From Mesostigma viride (Eukaryota > Streptophyta > Mesostigmatophyceae > Mesostigmatales > Mesostigmataceae), in the NCBI GenBank assembly GCA_009746045.1, contig RPFO01000022.1:2887443-2947442 (forward strand): a stretch of DNA of 60,000 nt. The letters are read 5' to 3'. The position numbers and the translations under genes were made by a program. The notes below the pieces were generated by a model. The model was not told the DNA's origin and searched no databases. It worked only from the letters and a program-made list of their open reading frames with translations. Below, piece by piece: positions 8,996 to 16,130 of the stretch (position 1 is its first letter; each line of letters starts with the position of its first letter).

Positions 8996-9139
8996 ATGAC
9001 ATCCCAAGACCCTGTAAAGCCTGTAACGGATCCACCCGCCCCCGCGGTGGCGGCGAAGAGCGCCAAACGGTTGAAGCGGCTCCGAATCAACGGGCACGTC
9101 TTCGACAAGTGCAAAGAGCTGAACGCTAAATTATTTTAG
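8996..9139 (+). CDS. Small basic hypothetical protein, 47 residues
   Basis: An open frame of 47 codons with a basic centre (KSAKRLKRLRINGHVF) and a proline/alanine-rich start (DPPAPAVAAK). No family is recognised. Support comes from its position: the ATG follows immediately after a promoter-like TTGTTCATTATAAATAG, and the stop is 17 bases before the next start codon. GC content is coding-like compared with the AT-rich flanks. It could be a DNA-binding or packaging peptide, which is speculation. Confidence 0.45.
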   Translation: MTSQDPVKPVTDPPAPAVAAKSAKRLKRLRINGHVFDKCKELNAKLF

Positions 9140-9156
9140 TCACTGGAGAATATACA

Positions 9157-9489
9157 ATGGCCCACACTTGCAACGCGAAAACGTTGAGAGGCGACAACTG
9201 CAAACGCTCTTGCGCGCCTCGTTCCAAACGGTGCGCGGTCCACAAGACGGGCGCCAAGAAGGCCACGAGGCACCGGGTGAGAGGGCCAGGAGGTGTTAAG
9301 CGCACGCACGAGTCACAAGACGAACCTAGGCCAAGTCCGCAACCAAGGGAAATGGTTTATACCCCCCAACAAATGGCAGCCATTGCGGCGATGAACCGGG
9401 CAATCTTAAATAAACAAGCCCAGCTTCCACCAGGGGAGCAAGGGGCCGAGTGGAAGCCCGTGTACGGGGCCAACGGCCAGGACGATTAG
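9157..9489 (+). CDS. Small C3H zinc-motif protein
   Basis: A 110-residue protein. Residues 1-30 carry the shared zinc module (HTCNAKTLRGDNC, SKRCAVHKTG) with ligands Cys5, Cys13, Cys24 and His27. A basic linker (KKATRHRVRGPGGVKR) and a hydrophilic tail with a short helix (MAAIAAMNRAILNKQAQ) follow. It overlaps the 3' end of the convergent gene by 4 bases. Only the zinc module is recognised. Confidence 0.65.
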   Translation: MAHTCNAKTLRGDNCKRSCAPRSKRCAVHKTGAKKATRHRVRGPGGVKRTHESQDEPRPSPQPREMVYTPQQMAAIAAMNRAILNKQAQLPPGEQGAEWKPVYGANGQDD

Positions 9490-10259
9490 AACGCGGGGTT
9501 CGCAGCCACGATGAGGTCCGCCATGGCGATCGCCACCGGCGACGGCTTGTGCTTGTCCACGCCGTGCGGCGAGCTCGCGTTGTAAGCCGCCCTTGATGCC
9601 GCCATCACCTCTTCCACCAACTCTTGGACGTACGACTTCACGATCCGCCCCGTCTGCACGACAGAACCGATGTGTATCAAACTGCTCACGGCCACGAAAT
9701 CGATCCCGACGTTCGCCATCGTCGCGGCGAGGCCCACTCTCAACAAAGCGGAGTTGATGCGGCTCGGAGCCGTTACGGCGCTGTTGAAACAACGGGCGAG
9801 AGCGTGAAGCTGGCCGTGCTCTTTAACGATCGAGAGGTACGAGTCCAGGTTTTCGTCCTTCAGCATGGCGAACAACGCGTCCACGCCCTCTTTCGTCTCC
9901 GTCTTCGTGTCTCCCATGTTCGGGGCGAGCGATTTGGAAACGGCGTCAAAAAGAAGCGTCCACTGCGAAGGAGAGATGGAAACCCCCGCGTTCCCTGAAA
10001 GAGGCGCTTCGTTCACGCAAGAGAGGATCGTGTCCACGATGAATCTCGTGGATCCCTCTGTCGTCAAGAGATTGCACATGAACGCTTGTCCGAGCTTTTG
10101 TATCAGAGCTTCCGGAACGCCGAGGAGCCGAGAGTTTGACGTGTGCGACTCCAAAACAGCGAAAATTCGACGAGGTACGTCGATCCCCATGATGCTTCCA
10201 TCCATGATGAGCTTGACGGCTTCGACAGCCTCGGCGAGCTCGTTAGAAACTTTCATCAT
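9486..10259 (-). CDS. Hypothetical helical protein
   Basis: A 257-residue, mostly alpha-helical, soluble-looking protein without clear motifs. Its composition is normal and the frame intact. The start is one of two adjacent ATGs (MMKVSNELAEAVEAVKLIMDG). Hydrophobic stretches (LRVGLAATMANVGIDFVAV) are too polar at their ends to call membrane helices with confidence. The upstream region holds a GA-rich microsatellite and TATA-like sequence shared with a divergent gene. I do not recognise it. Confidence 0.65.
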   Translation of the reverse strand: MMKVSNELAEAVEAVKLIMDGSIMGIDVPRRIFAVLESHTSNSRLLGVPEALIQKLGQAFMCNLLTTEGSTRFIVDTILSCVNEAPLSGNAGVSISPSQWTLLFDAVSKSLAPNMGDTKTETKEGVDALFAMLKDENLDSYLSIVKEHGQLHALARCFNSAVTAPSRINSALLRVGLAATMANVGIDFVAVSSLIHIGSVVQTGRIVKSYVQELVEEVMAASRAAYNASSPHGVDKHKPSPVAIAMADLIVAANPAF

Positions 10260-10298
10260 GGTTGCGGCTCGAGAAGGAGAGAGTGAGAGCGCTTCTGT

Positions 10299-10323
10299 GT
10301 GTGTGTGAGAGAGAGAGAGAGAG
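10299..10323 (+). repeat. GT/GA microsatellite
   Basis: A (GT)n tract followed by a (GA)n tract lies in the divergent promoter region between the genes starting at 10259 (minus) and 10480 (plus). On the minus strand it is a TC/AC-rich tract about 45-65 bases upstream of the start codon. Confidence 0.85.
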
Positions 10324-10350
10324 CGAGGTGAGACGAGAAGGCGTCACTCG

Positions 10351-10507
10351 CAGGTTTTTATACCTTCTTGGCAGGCGAGTCCCGAAAAGCGGTTACAAAC
10401 GTTTCAATGGCGCCGCGCCGACTCTTTCTCGTGTGTCAGGTTTTTATACCATCTAAGCAGAAGGTGTGGCTCTCGTGCGATGAATCCCGAAGAGAAGTTA
10501 CAAACGT
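10351..10507 (+). promoter_or_regulatory. Duplicated promoter module with TTTTTATACC
   Basis: Two related copies lie about 86 bases apart. Both begin CAGGTTTTTATACC (10351 and 10437). Both end in CCCGAAnAG..GTTACAAACG (10381-10401 and 10488-10507). The second copy contains the start codon of the gene at 10480. The first has lost it (GCGAGTCCCG in place of GCGATGAATCCCG). This looks like a tandem duplication of promoter plus start region in which the upstream copy decayed. TTTTATACC also occurs before genes in block B. Confidence 0.55.
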
Positions 10508-10878
10508 CTGGCGGCCCCCCAGCCCCGGCCCCGGTCGCTCCGTCGTTCCTGTCCGTATGCTTCGGATCCGGCCTGAAGATCTTCGACATCATCGTGTCCC
10601 CCCTTATCTGGATCATGGTTTCCGTCGCGTGGACGAGAATGATGCAGATCGATCAGGAAGAAGAAACCGTCAAGACGGTCCTCGTAAAGTCCGTACCGTT
10701 TTTCGTGCAGTTGCTGATCACGTGCGTCATCTTCGTGCCTGGTTTCGTGCGCGCGGGGCTCGTGAAGGGCTTGTTGGCGTTTTTACTCGTCAACTACGTG
10801 CGTTTTAACGTTGCCAACGTGTACGCCATGCTCTTTACGAGGTCCTTGGAGTCCGAGGACGAAGATATCGAATCCTAA
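10480..10878 (+). CDS. Small multi-pass membrane protein
   Basis: A 132-residue protein. A proline-rich N-terminus (GGPPAPAPVAPS) is followed by three probable membrane helices: FDIIVSPLIWIMVSVAW, FVQLLITCVIFVPGF and GLLAFLLVNYVRFNV. The C-terminus is acidic (ESEDEDIES). There is no recognisable family. Small membrane proteins of this type are common in giant-virus internal membranes, but that role here is inference. The start is supported by the TATA-like TTTTTATACC about 40 bases upstream. Confidence 0.65.
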   Translation: MNPEEKLQTSGGPPAPAPVAPSFLSVCFGSGLKIFDIIVSPLIWIMVSVAWTRMMQIDQEEETVKTVLVKSVPFFVQLLITCVIFVPGFVRAGLVKGLLAFLLVNYVRFNVANVYAMLFTRSLESEDEDIES

Positions 10879-10891
10879 GGTAGGAATCGGA

Positions 10892-11101
10892 ATGTTTTCG
10901 TGCTTCGCTCCTAAACCGCGATCCCCGATCGGCCTATGGACGGGCCCGCGTTACTCTCCGCCTCCGGAGCCTCCGCGTTCTCCCGCGAAAATGACCGCGG
11001 GTCTCGCGCGAGTGATCGAGTTTCGGTACAACCGGTACTGGTCGAAGCGTGAAAAGGCCGAAGCGACAGCGAAAAAGAAGGGTTCGCCCTCCGAGCGTTG
11101 A
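10892..11101 (+). CDS. Small basic protein with RVIEFRYNRYWSK motif
   Basis: A 69-residue protein starting 13 bases after the previous stop. It has a proline-rich middle and a basic C-terminus with ARVIEFRYNRYWSKREKAEA. The same ARVIEFRYNRYWS string occurs in a 25-codon frame at 12500, which supports translation of this frame. Function is unknown. Confidence 0.5.
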   Translation: MFSCFAPKPRSPIGLWTGPRYSPPPEPPRSPAKMTAGLARVIEFRYNRYWSKREKAEATAKKKGSPSER

Positions 11102-11127
11102 AAAACTTGTTCGATCCCCGTGTAAAG

Positions 11128-11390
11128 ATGTCTCGACCCGTTCTCCCTGCACCCTCCTACGACAAGGAGACCGCGGCGGCGTTTAACGCGATTTTTGACA
11201 GAGTGTTGAGGGACAATCCCGAGCTGCAAAAGCTCGTGACGTACGTCGAGGAGGAGGGGGGACGTTTACCCCCGTTTGCAAACCGTCGGCGATGGTCGCC
11301 ATTCTTCGGAAACTGCCTGTCCAAAACGAGGAGCAGCGAGAGAATATGCGCATCCTCTGCCGCAACTACCTCGGCGCCGAACTCGACTGA
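11128..11390 (+). CDS. Small hypothetical protein with a G-run frameshift
   Basis: The first half (SRPVLPAPSYDKETAAAF to LVTYVEEEGG) is in one frame. After the G6 run near 11257 the plausible continuation is in another frame (MVAILRKLPVQNEEQRENM, ending RNYLGAELD at the TGA 11388-11390). The unshifted frame continues to 11475 with an unnatural Ser/Arg-rich composition. I read a roughly 87-residue helical protein broken by one base at the homopolymer. It could be a sequencing error or a genuine lesion. No family recognised. Confidence 0.5.
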
Positions 11391-11505
11391 TCCGGACTGG
11401 CGCGGCGCTCTGCACGGTTCCACGGTTCGAGACGCTTCGAGCGCGTTCGTGGACGAACCTCTTTATTCTCTATGAATAGCAGGTCTCACGCCAGAACATG
11501 CAACC

Positions 11506-12411
11506 ATGTCCGAGGTCGTCAGCTACCTCTCCCCGTCGGACGGGGTTGACGACCATCCCCGGTTTGCTAAAAAAATGCGAGCCACTCCGCACGGGTATTT
11601 TTCGGTCATCGACACAATAACATGCATCTCGTTTTGCGATGAAGACGGAACCCCGAAGCCTAATGCAGCCCGCATGGCAAGTGTCACGTTCTCGCGTATC
11701 GAGAAAGAGCACCCGGAAGTGTCAACAGGATGTTTACTCTGGAAATTCCCAGGTGCCAGGCAGCGAGAGACGCCAGTCACTGACCGACAGGGCATGATCA
11801 AGATCATCATGCTCCTCCCTGGCAAGATGGCCGCCAATTTCCGAGAGAACATCTCGATCCTCCTCGAGCGGTACCTGAACGCAGACGTGTCGTTGGCCGA
11901 CGATATCTACGCGAGGGCATCGGAGAAGGTGGCCTTGGAAGACGACAAGCGCGTCAAGAGCTGTCAGAGCACCAAGGAGCACATGGCCGCCGTCAAGCTG
12001 TTCATGGACAACCCCGAGAAGAAGGCCGGGCCGAAGGTGTACGCGTTCATCAACGAAACGGAGAACTTCGCCGTATCGGGAATGCACACGCCCGCTATTC
12101 GACACCTGCACAACATGAAGAAGAGCGACTCGACGCGCGACTACTTCTCAGAGGAGATGAGCGCCGGAGTGGACTTGATGAACATAATCAACAAGAAGAA
12201 CATTTCCAAGGGAATAGACCCCGTCAAGAGCATCACTCAGCTCGGAAGGGGCATGTTCGACTTCTTTAAAGAGAACGGCGTCCACGAGGAAGCCAAGATC
12301 CCTGTGGACCGCGCGTTTGCGCTCGAGAATAAACGCAAGAGAGAGCAATACCTGACTAGTCGGAAGGCGCTCGAGGGTCCTCCCCAGCGCTTCCTTCCTA
12401 TCACTTCTTAA
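11506..12411 (+). CDS. BRO-N/KilA-like DNA-binding protein
   Basis: A 301-residue protein. Residues about 30-133 resemble the BRO-N/KilA-type domains widespread in NCLDVs and baculoviruses. A predicted beta-rich start (YFSVIDTITC) is followed by TGCLLWKFPGARQRETPVT and then IMLLPGKMAANFRENISILL and ERYLNADVSLADDI, the helical end typical of these proteins. Such proteins bind DNA and often modulate host or viral transcription. The C-terminal half is charged and helical and ends in a basic segment (ENKRKREQYLTSRK). The start codon ATG 11506 follows an AT-containing region with no clear TATA. Similarity is judged by eye only, so the family call is moderate. Confidence 0.55.
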   Translation: MSEVVSYLSPSDGVDDHPRFAKKMRATPHGYFSVIDTITCISFCDEDGTPKPNAARMASVTFSRIEKEHPEVSTGCLLWKFPGARQRETPVTDRQGMIKIIMLLPGKMAANFRENISILLERYLNADVSLADDIYARASEKVALEDDKRVKSCQSTKEHMAAVKLFMDNPEKKAGPKVYAFINETENFAVSGMHTPAIRHLHNMKKSDSTRDYFSEEMSAGVDLMNIINKKNISKGIDPVKSITQLGRGMFDFFKENGVHEEAKIPVDRAFALENKRKREQYLTSRKALEGPPQRFLPITS

Positions 12412-12480
12412 ACATCGATTTGTATCGATATTTTACAAAAATGGCAATAAATGAAGTAAAAATTGTTCATTAATAAAATC

Positions 12481-12500
12481 TGGCCAATGCTCGTTCCAAA
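12481..12500 (+). repeat. 20-bp direct repeat, copy 1
   Basis: TGGCCAATGCTCGTTCCAAA recurs almost identically at 13216 (TGGCCAATGCTCGTTCAAAA). Both contain a CCAAT box and lie immediately upstream of an ATG. The two copies bracket the zinc-motif gene at 12597-13207. They could be promoter elements or footprints of a duplication. Confidence 0.6.
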
Positions 12501-12577
12501 TGTTCGCGCGCGTGATCGAGTTCCGCTACAACCGGTACTGGTCGAATCGTCGAAATTCGGAGCGTAAAAAAAACTAA
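12500..12577 (+). CDS. 25-codon mini-ORF, truncated relative of the gene at 10892
   Basis: The frame encodes FARVIEFRYNRYWSNRRN and then a basic tail. Thirteen residues match the C-terminus of the protein at 10892 almost exactly. It follows the 20-bp TGGCCAATGCTCGTTC repeat directly. Either a minimal functional peptide or a 3' fragment left by duplication. Confidence 0.35.
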   Translation: MFARVIEFRYNRYWSNRRNSERKKN

Positions 12578-12596
12578 GACGAATCTATACACGGAG

Positions 12597-13207
12597 ATGC
12601 CCCGGAAACGATCCACTAGGCGCTTTCACCGGGCACGTGGACCCGGTGTCGACCGTGAAGACGAAGTCAAAAACGAGAGCGCACCACCCAGAGAGCTCCC
12701 TTTTCGAGTGCCGGAACCCCCCCGCGGGCCCTTCCATCAAATACCGAGTCCGAGGACACACCTCTGCTTTTTAGCCGACCTTGGGAAAAGCAAGTTCTGG
12801 ATAATGCGAAAACAGATTTGAGACGTCAAATAGAACAAGCTAAAGAAACGAAGGGCGAACTCGACCAAACATATGGAAGGACGATGAAAGAATGGTCTCA
12901 GTCGAGACGATACCCAGCCGAAGAAGTCGAGGAGATGAGAGGAACGCTAAAAGACAGGATCAAGAGGATAAAAATAGAAGCTACTCGGCAGAATCAAAAC
13001 ATAGAACGTTTGACATCCCGAGCGAGAGCGGCGAATATGGTAGAAGATCCACTGAAAAGGAGAAAGTACTCGGGCGTAAGGCACAAGAACAGAGCGCATT
13101 CGACCGGTGTCAAGCAACAATGTAGTGCCCAGACGCTCGCCGGAAAGAGGTGCGGGAACAAGCCTCGAAAGGGGTGCAAAACATGCGCGTGTCACGCAAG
13201 AAAGTGA
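12597..13207 (+). CDS. Coiled-coil protein with C-terminal C3H zinc motif, frameshifted
   Basis: The N-terminal 40 residues (PRKRSTRRFHRARGPG onward) are in one frame. After the C7 run at 12717-12723 the reading passes naturally into a second frame that is open to 13207 (for example DTPLLFSRPWEKQVLDNA). The central part is a charged coiled coil (RRQIEQAKETKGEL to DRIKRIKIEATRQNQNIERL). The C-terminus ends with the shared zinc module, QCSAQTLAGKRC and KTCACHARK, the closest relative of the protein at 14038. So the module is used both N- and C-terminally in this block. I interpret one gene of about 200 residues with a homopolymer frameshift. Confidence 0.55.
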
Positions 13208-13215
13208 TCATCAAA

Positions 13216-13235
13216 TGGCCAATGCTCGTTCAAAA
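13216..13235 (+). repeat. 20-bp direct repeat, copy 2
   Basis: TGGCCAATGCTCGTTCAAAA matches copy 1 at 12481 with one difference. It is followed by an ATG with only a six-codon frame, and the next 120 bases hold no supported gene. Confidence 0.6.
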
Positions 13236-13362
13236 TGAAAAATATTTTTGCTTGATGTAATACATAATATCAAAGATTCAATCTCGCCCGAGGCTGGCGA
13301 CTCCTGCCCATTTTTGAAAAGCCTCTCTTGCTATCGACGCCCTCCTACGGGCCGCCGAGCAG

Positions 13363-13807
13363 CTAGACAAGACGGACGCAGCTACACTCGTCCGTCACAC
13401 CGCAAAAACCCTCCGCCACCGCGTTCCAAATAACGGAGCGGTTTTCATCGATTGAGTGTATGCGTTTGCACACTTCAGGGGGCGTTTTCATGGCCATCGT
13501 TCTGTTTGCCGCTTCTTCCATGTTCCTTATGACGTTTCTCATCGCCAGAACGATGTCATTCCGCTCTTTTGCGTTCATCCACCATAATCCCAGCGGACGA
13601 GGCGCGTCTGGAACTTCCTTCAAAATCCTGCGCGAGGAGGAACGGTACGTAAGCGGCAACCCGGGCGAACCGTGGTAAGCGAACAAGTGTTTGGATCCAG
13701 CGCTTTGGTTCTCGATTCAAAAAACGCAAAAAACTCACTCACGTTTTCGTTTTTGGCAGCATGTCCTCCCACTCCTTCATGGCTAGTTTCAGATTCGCGC
13801 CTTTCAT
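13363..13807 (-). CDS. Hypothetical protein with one intron
   Basis: Two exons are inferred on the minus strand. Exon 1 is 13807-13743 (MKGANLKLAMKEWEDMLPKT). The intron runs from 13742 to 13628 (115 bases), with donor AC|GTGAGTGAG and acceptor CTCGCGCAG|G. Exon 2 is 13627-13363. The junction codon restores one frame (KTKT|ILKEVPDAPRPLGLWW), giving 109 residues. The spliced product reads smoothly, while the unspliced frame upstream of exon 2 is unnatural. The region MKEWEDMLP...PRPLGLWWMNAKERN loosely resembles an HMG-box-like helical arrangement, but this is not a firm family call. A TATAAAAGG-like string (ATAAAAGG, minus strand near 13862-13869) lies about 55 bases upstream of the start. 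Confidence 0.55.
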
Positions 13808-13931
13808 GGTTTGTTTTGGTTTTTGCGTGTGTCCACTGCGTCTCCCTTTCGTGGATGCCCTTTTATCCTTTGCTCTACTGACCCTCTCCGGCGGTTACAA
13901 ATCTCTCCGGATTCGTAACCGCCACACGAAC

Positions 13932-14002
13932 GTTCTGGTAGCTCAGTGGAAGAGCGTCGGCCTTATGAACCGAAAGTCGCGAGTTCGAATCTCGCCCAGA
14001 AC
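13932..14002 (+). tRNA. tRNA, probably Ile (anticodon UAU)
   Basis: A 71-base cloverleaf. Acceptor stem GTTCTGG/CCAGAAC has 7 pairs. The D arm is GCTC-AGTGGAA-GAGC. The anticodon arm is TCGGC-CTTATGA-ACCGA with one C-A mismatch at the loop-closing pair. The variable loop is AAGTC. The T arm is GCGAG-TTCGAAT-CTCGC. U33 is present, which places TAT in the anticodon position, read as isoleucine for AUA codons. G37 is unusual for that isoacceptor, so identity is less sure than the tRNA call. There is no encoded CCA and no intron. It sits between a minus-strand gene and a zinc-motif gene 36 bases downstream. tRNA-Ile(UAU) is found in several giant viruses, which fits the block but does not prove viral origin. 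Confidence 0.9.
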
Positions 14003-14037
14003 ATCGAAATTTTCTCGAACCTTCTTTATACAACCAC

Positions 14038-14304
14038 ATGGCACAGTGCAGTGCGAAGACCAAGGACAATCACAAATGCAACAACGCCGCCCGAAAGGGC
14101 TACAAGACGTGCGCCTCCCACGCTCGAAAGTCGCGGAAGCACTCCGCGCACCAAGGCGGGTTCACGTGTCCCATGCGAGATCTGACCGCGGTCGAATCGA
14201 CCCCCGTCCCGGGAGGCGATTTGAACGCAGGAGGGTATTCGGATTACGCGACGCCGGCCACGCACTCCATAGCCCAGCGCAGGTACCGAAAGAAGAGGCG
14301 CTAG
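14038..14304 (+). CDS. Small C3H zinc-motif protein
   Basis: An 88-residue protein. The N-terminus (AQCSAKTKDNHKC, GYKTCASHARK) carries the zinc module with ligands Cys4, Cys13, Cys24 and His27. It is closely related to the C-terminus of the protein ending at 13207. The rest is polar with a basic end (AQRRYRKKRR). It starts 36 bases after the tRNA; the intervening bases are AT-rich with TTTATACAA. Function unknown. Confidence 0.65.
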   Translation: MAQCSAKTKDNHKCNNAARKGYKTCASHARKSRKHSAHQGGFTCPMRDLTAVESTPVPGGDLNAGGYSDYATPATHSIAQRRYRKKRR

Positions 14305-14352
14305 GTCGCGCACAGTTAAAAATTTTGAGAATTGTAAATAAAGGACACACAG

Positions 14353-14472
14353 ATGCCCTCCCACACTCGCTGGACGGAACAAGGGGCCACGCACGTTCGT
14401 TTTGGGGACATAACGGAACGCAAGCCGCGCAAAATACCGCCCCCTGACGCACAAGTGACAACGAGTCGTTAG
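14353..14472 (+). CDS. Possible 39-residue protein
   Basis: A short open frame (MPSHTRWTEQGATHVRFGD...) follows an AT-rich leader (GTTAAAAATTTTGAG, TAAATAAAG) and ends at the TAG 14470-14472. It meets the convergent small frame ending at 14469. Codon use is compatible with the block, but nothing else supports it. Confidence 0.25.
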   Translation: MPSHTRWTEQGATHVRFGDITERKPRKIPPPDAQVTTSR

Positions 14473-14636
14473 GATGGCCGAGTAGAGCACGGCAATGGGG
14501 GAGATTCCTTCTGGACGGAACGCAGGGCCGAGGCGTACTCGGCGCACAATTGAGCTCCCTCCGTGCTCATTCGCACCGTCGACCCTATATCTTTATCGTA
14601 GCTCGTGGCAGTTTCTACGCTATAACAACAACCCAT
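14469..14636 (-). CDS. Possible small N-myristoylated protein
   Basis: A 55-residue frame beginning MGCCYSVETATSYDKD. Gly2 and Ser6 match the N-myristoylation consensus (MGxxxS), and Cys3 and Cys4 are candidate palmitoylation sites, a combination that anchors proteins to membranes. The rest is polar. An in-frame upstream ATG at 14675 would abolish the motif, so the start matters. The region upstream on the minus strand is AT-rich (ATAATCAATG). Real translation is uncertain. Confidence 0.35.
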   Translation of the reverse strand: MGCCYSVETATSYDKDIGSTVRMSTEGAQLCAEYASALRSVQKESPPLPCSTRPS

Positions 14637-14819
14637 GGGCGTGCACACATTGTGAATGCGAAAAGGTTTTTTCATTGATTATCGTAAATAATGCATGAAT
14701 TGCACGGACAGACGCCGTACATGTACGCTCAAGATTCGCAGGCACAAGAGGCCCGCGCGCATCGTATCCTTTCGCGACTGTTTCAAAACCCCCGTCCTCT
14801 CTAGGACCAAGGAGGAGAA

Positions 14820-15476
14820 CTATTGAAGCACGGTGGTGTTCGAATATTGGTCCACATGTCGCGTCGTAGCGCTCGACCACCACCCGGAACGTTCCCAATG
14901 AAATCCGGTCGTACTTCTTCCCGCCATTATTTCCTGACGCTCTAGCTGGTTGAACGTCTTGAACACGAAACTGTGCGCGCGTTCTTGCAAAGTCCAGTTC
15001 CTCCCGGCGACGTCGTACAGCCGCTCCTCCACTCTGCGCCTCATGCTGTTAGACACCCTCAGCTCCATCACGTGCACGATGCCTTCCTCCAACTCCTCCC
15101 AAAGGGCCCACATCTTGTGGATTTTGTCCCCCCGGGGCGTGAAAACGGCGTCCTCGCACTCTTGGAGCCTTTCGGGCGTGAGGGCGGCCATCACCCCTCG
15201 CAGTTGTTCGTCCGTCCTCTGTTCGAGAAGAGGGTCGATGCGGTCGATCTCGGCCTCCTGACGAAACGCCAGTTCTTTGGAAACGGCCAGCTCCAAGTTC
15301 ACGTACCGCCTTTTGAGATATTCCTCTTCCAACTTCTCTCGTTTCACCTCCTCGTACGCTTTCTGCGTGGCCTTGTTGATGCCATCGCCGAACGGCCAAG
15401 ACTTTTCCACGATCTTTTTGATGAGTTCCGGGGGGAGGGACTCGTAGGACGCGGGCTCTCCTTCGCCGATCTCCAT
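14820..15476 (-). CDS. F-box-like helical protein
   Basis: A 218-residue protein. Residues about 11-40 (YESLPPELIKKIVEKSWPFG) fit the start of an F-box (LPxEl...I). The following ATQKAYEEVKR takes the place of the usual vsk.wr helix. The rest is long charged helices (LEEEYLKRRYVNLELAVSK, MRRRVEERLYDVAGRNW). If correct, it would link Skp1 of an SCF ubiquitin ligase to a target. The C-terminal 40 residues are Ser/Trp/Thr-rich and perhaps disordered. It has its own upstream region with a TTCTAGAA at 15585-15592. 14637-14819 upstream of its 3' end holds no supported gene. Confidence 0.55.
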   Translation of the reverse strand: MEIGEGEPASYESLPPELIKKIVEKSWPFGDGINKATQKAYEEVKREKLEEEYLKRRYVNLELAVSKELAFRQEAEIDRIDPLLEQRTDEQLRGVMAALTPERLQECEDAVFTPRGDKIHKMWALWEELEEGIVHVMELRVSNSMRRRVEERLYDVAGRNWTLQERAHSFVFKTFNQLERQEIMAGRSTTGFHWERSGWWSSATTRHVDQYSNTTVLQ

Positions 15477-15584
15477 CGCTGCGAGAATGGCGTGCGAGGA
15501 CGGGGACCCCTTTCGTCAGAGAGCGGGTGACAATTTCAAATAAGCAACGAACGCTCCTGAGCTCGGAACTATTATAGTACGGGC

Positions 15585-15592
15585 TTCTAGAA
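15585..15592. promoter_or_regulatory. Two-unit heat-shock-element-like site
   Basis: TTCTAGAA, two inverted nGAAn units with 2-base spacing, lies about 110 bases upstream of the start of the F-box-like gene. A third imperfect GAA follows. It is the same core as the stronger sites in block B. Confidence 0.35.
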
Positions 15593-15745
15593 GGGTGGAA
15601 AGTGAATGGACGGCCAGATGCCCAAACAGCCCCGCCAGCCACCGTCGGTCATAGTGGCTACGTGAAAAAAAAATCTGCCACCGGGGTACGCCGAGAGGCA
15701 TTTATTACCCATGGATCCGTTCAAAAAGTCTTGGCAGTCGACGCA

Positions 15746-16000
15746 TCAAATCTTGTTGAACGCGAACTGCCAAATGTGTTCCGTGACAATGGCCGTCCCT
15801 ATTGCAACTATAACGAGATCTGGTTGCGCCATAGTCGACCCCTTGTAAATAAGCACGGCACCGCAAATAAAGGCAAATATGTCTGTCCAAATGTTCGCGG
15901 AGAACGAGCAGTTCACCTCCTTAGGAATAGACTTGGACATCATCATGTAGTACGCCGTTCCTACAGCAAACCCTGCAAGTACAACCTTTGCACTGCTCAT
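15746..16000 (-). CDS. Small membrane protein, 84 residues
   Basis: Three hydrophobic stretches are visible: VVLAGFAVGTAYYMMMS at the N-terminus (the first could act as a signal anchor), WTDIFAFICGAVLIY in the middle, and DLVIVAIGTAIVTEHI near the C-terminus. The loop between the first two contains Lys/Glu and one Cys. The family is not recognised. The start is the first ATG, preceded on the minus strand by AT-rich sequence (TAAGATATAAAACAATG) with an ATATAAAA TATA-like string about 15 bases before it. Confidence 0.6.
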   Translation of the reverse strand: MSSAKVVLAGFAVGTAYYMMMSKSIPKEVNCSFSANIWTDIFAFICGAVLIYKGSTMAQPDLVIVAIGTAIVTEHIWQFAFNKI

Positions 16001-16130
16001 TGTTTTATATCTTACTTAAGAATTTCAATAACAATATGATTCATTCATTGTAAGGCAGTAGATTCATAAAGGTTCCTTTATTACTCATTAATCCATCAAC
16101 CAAGTCCCCCAGTATCCCCAATTCCCAAGT

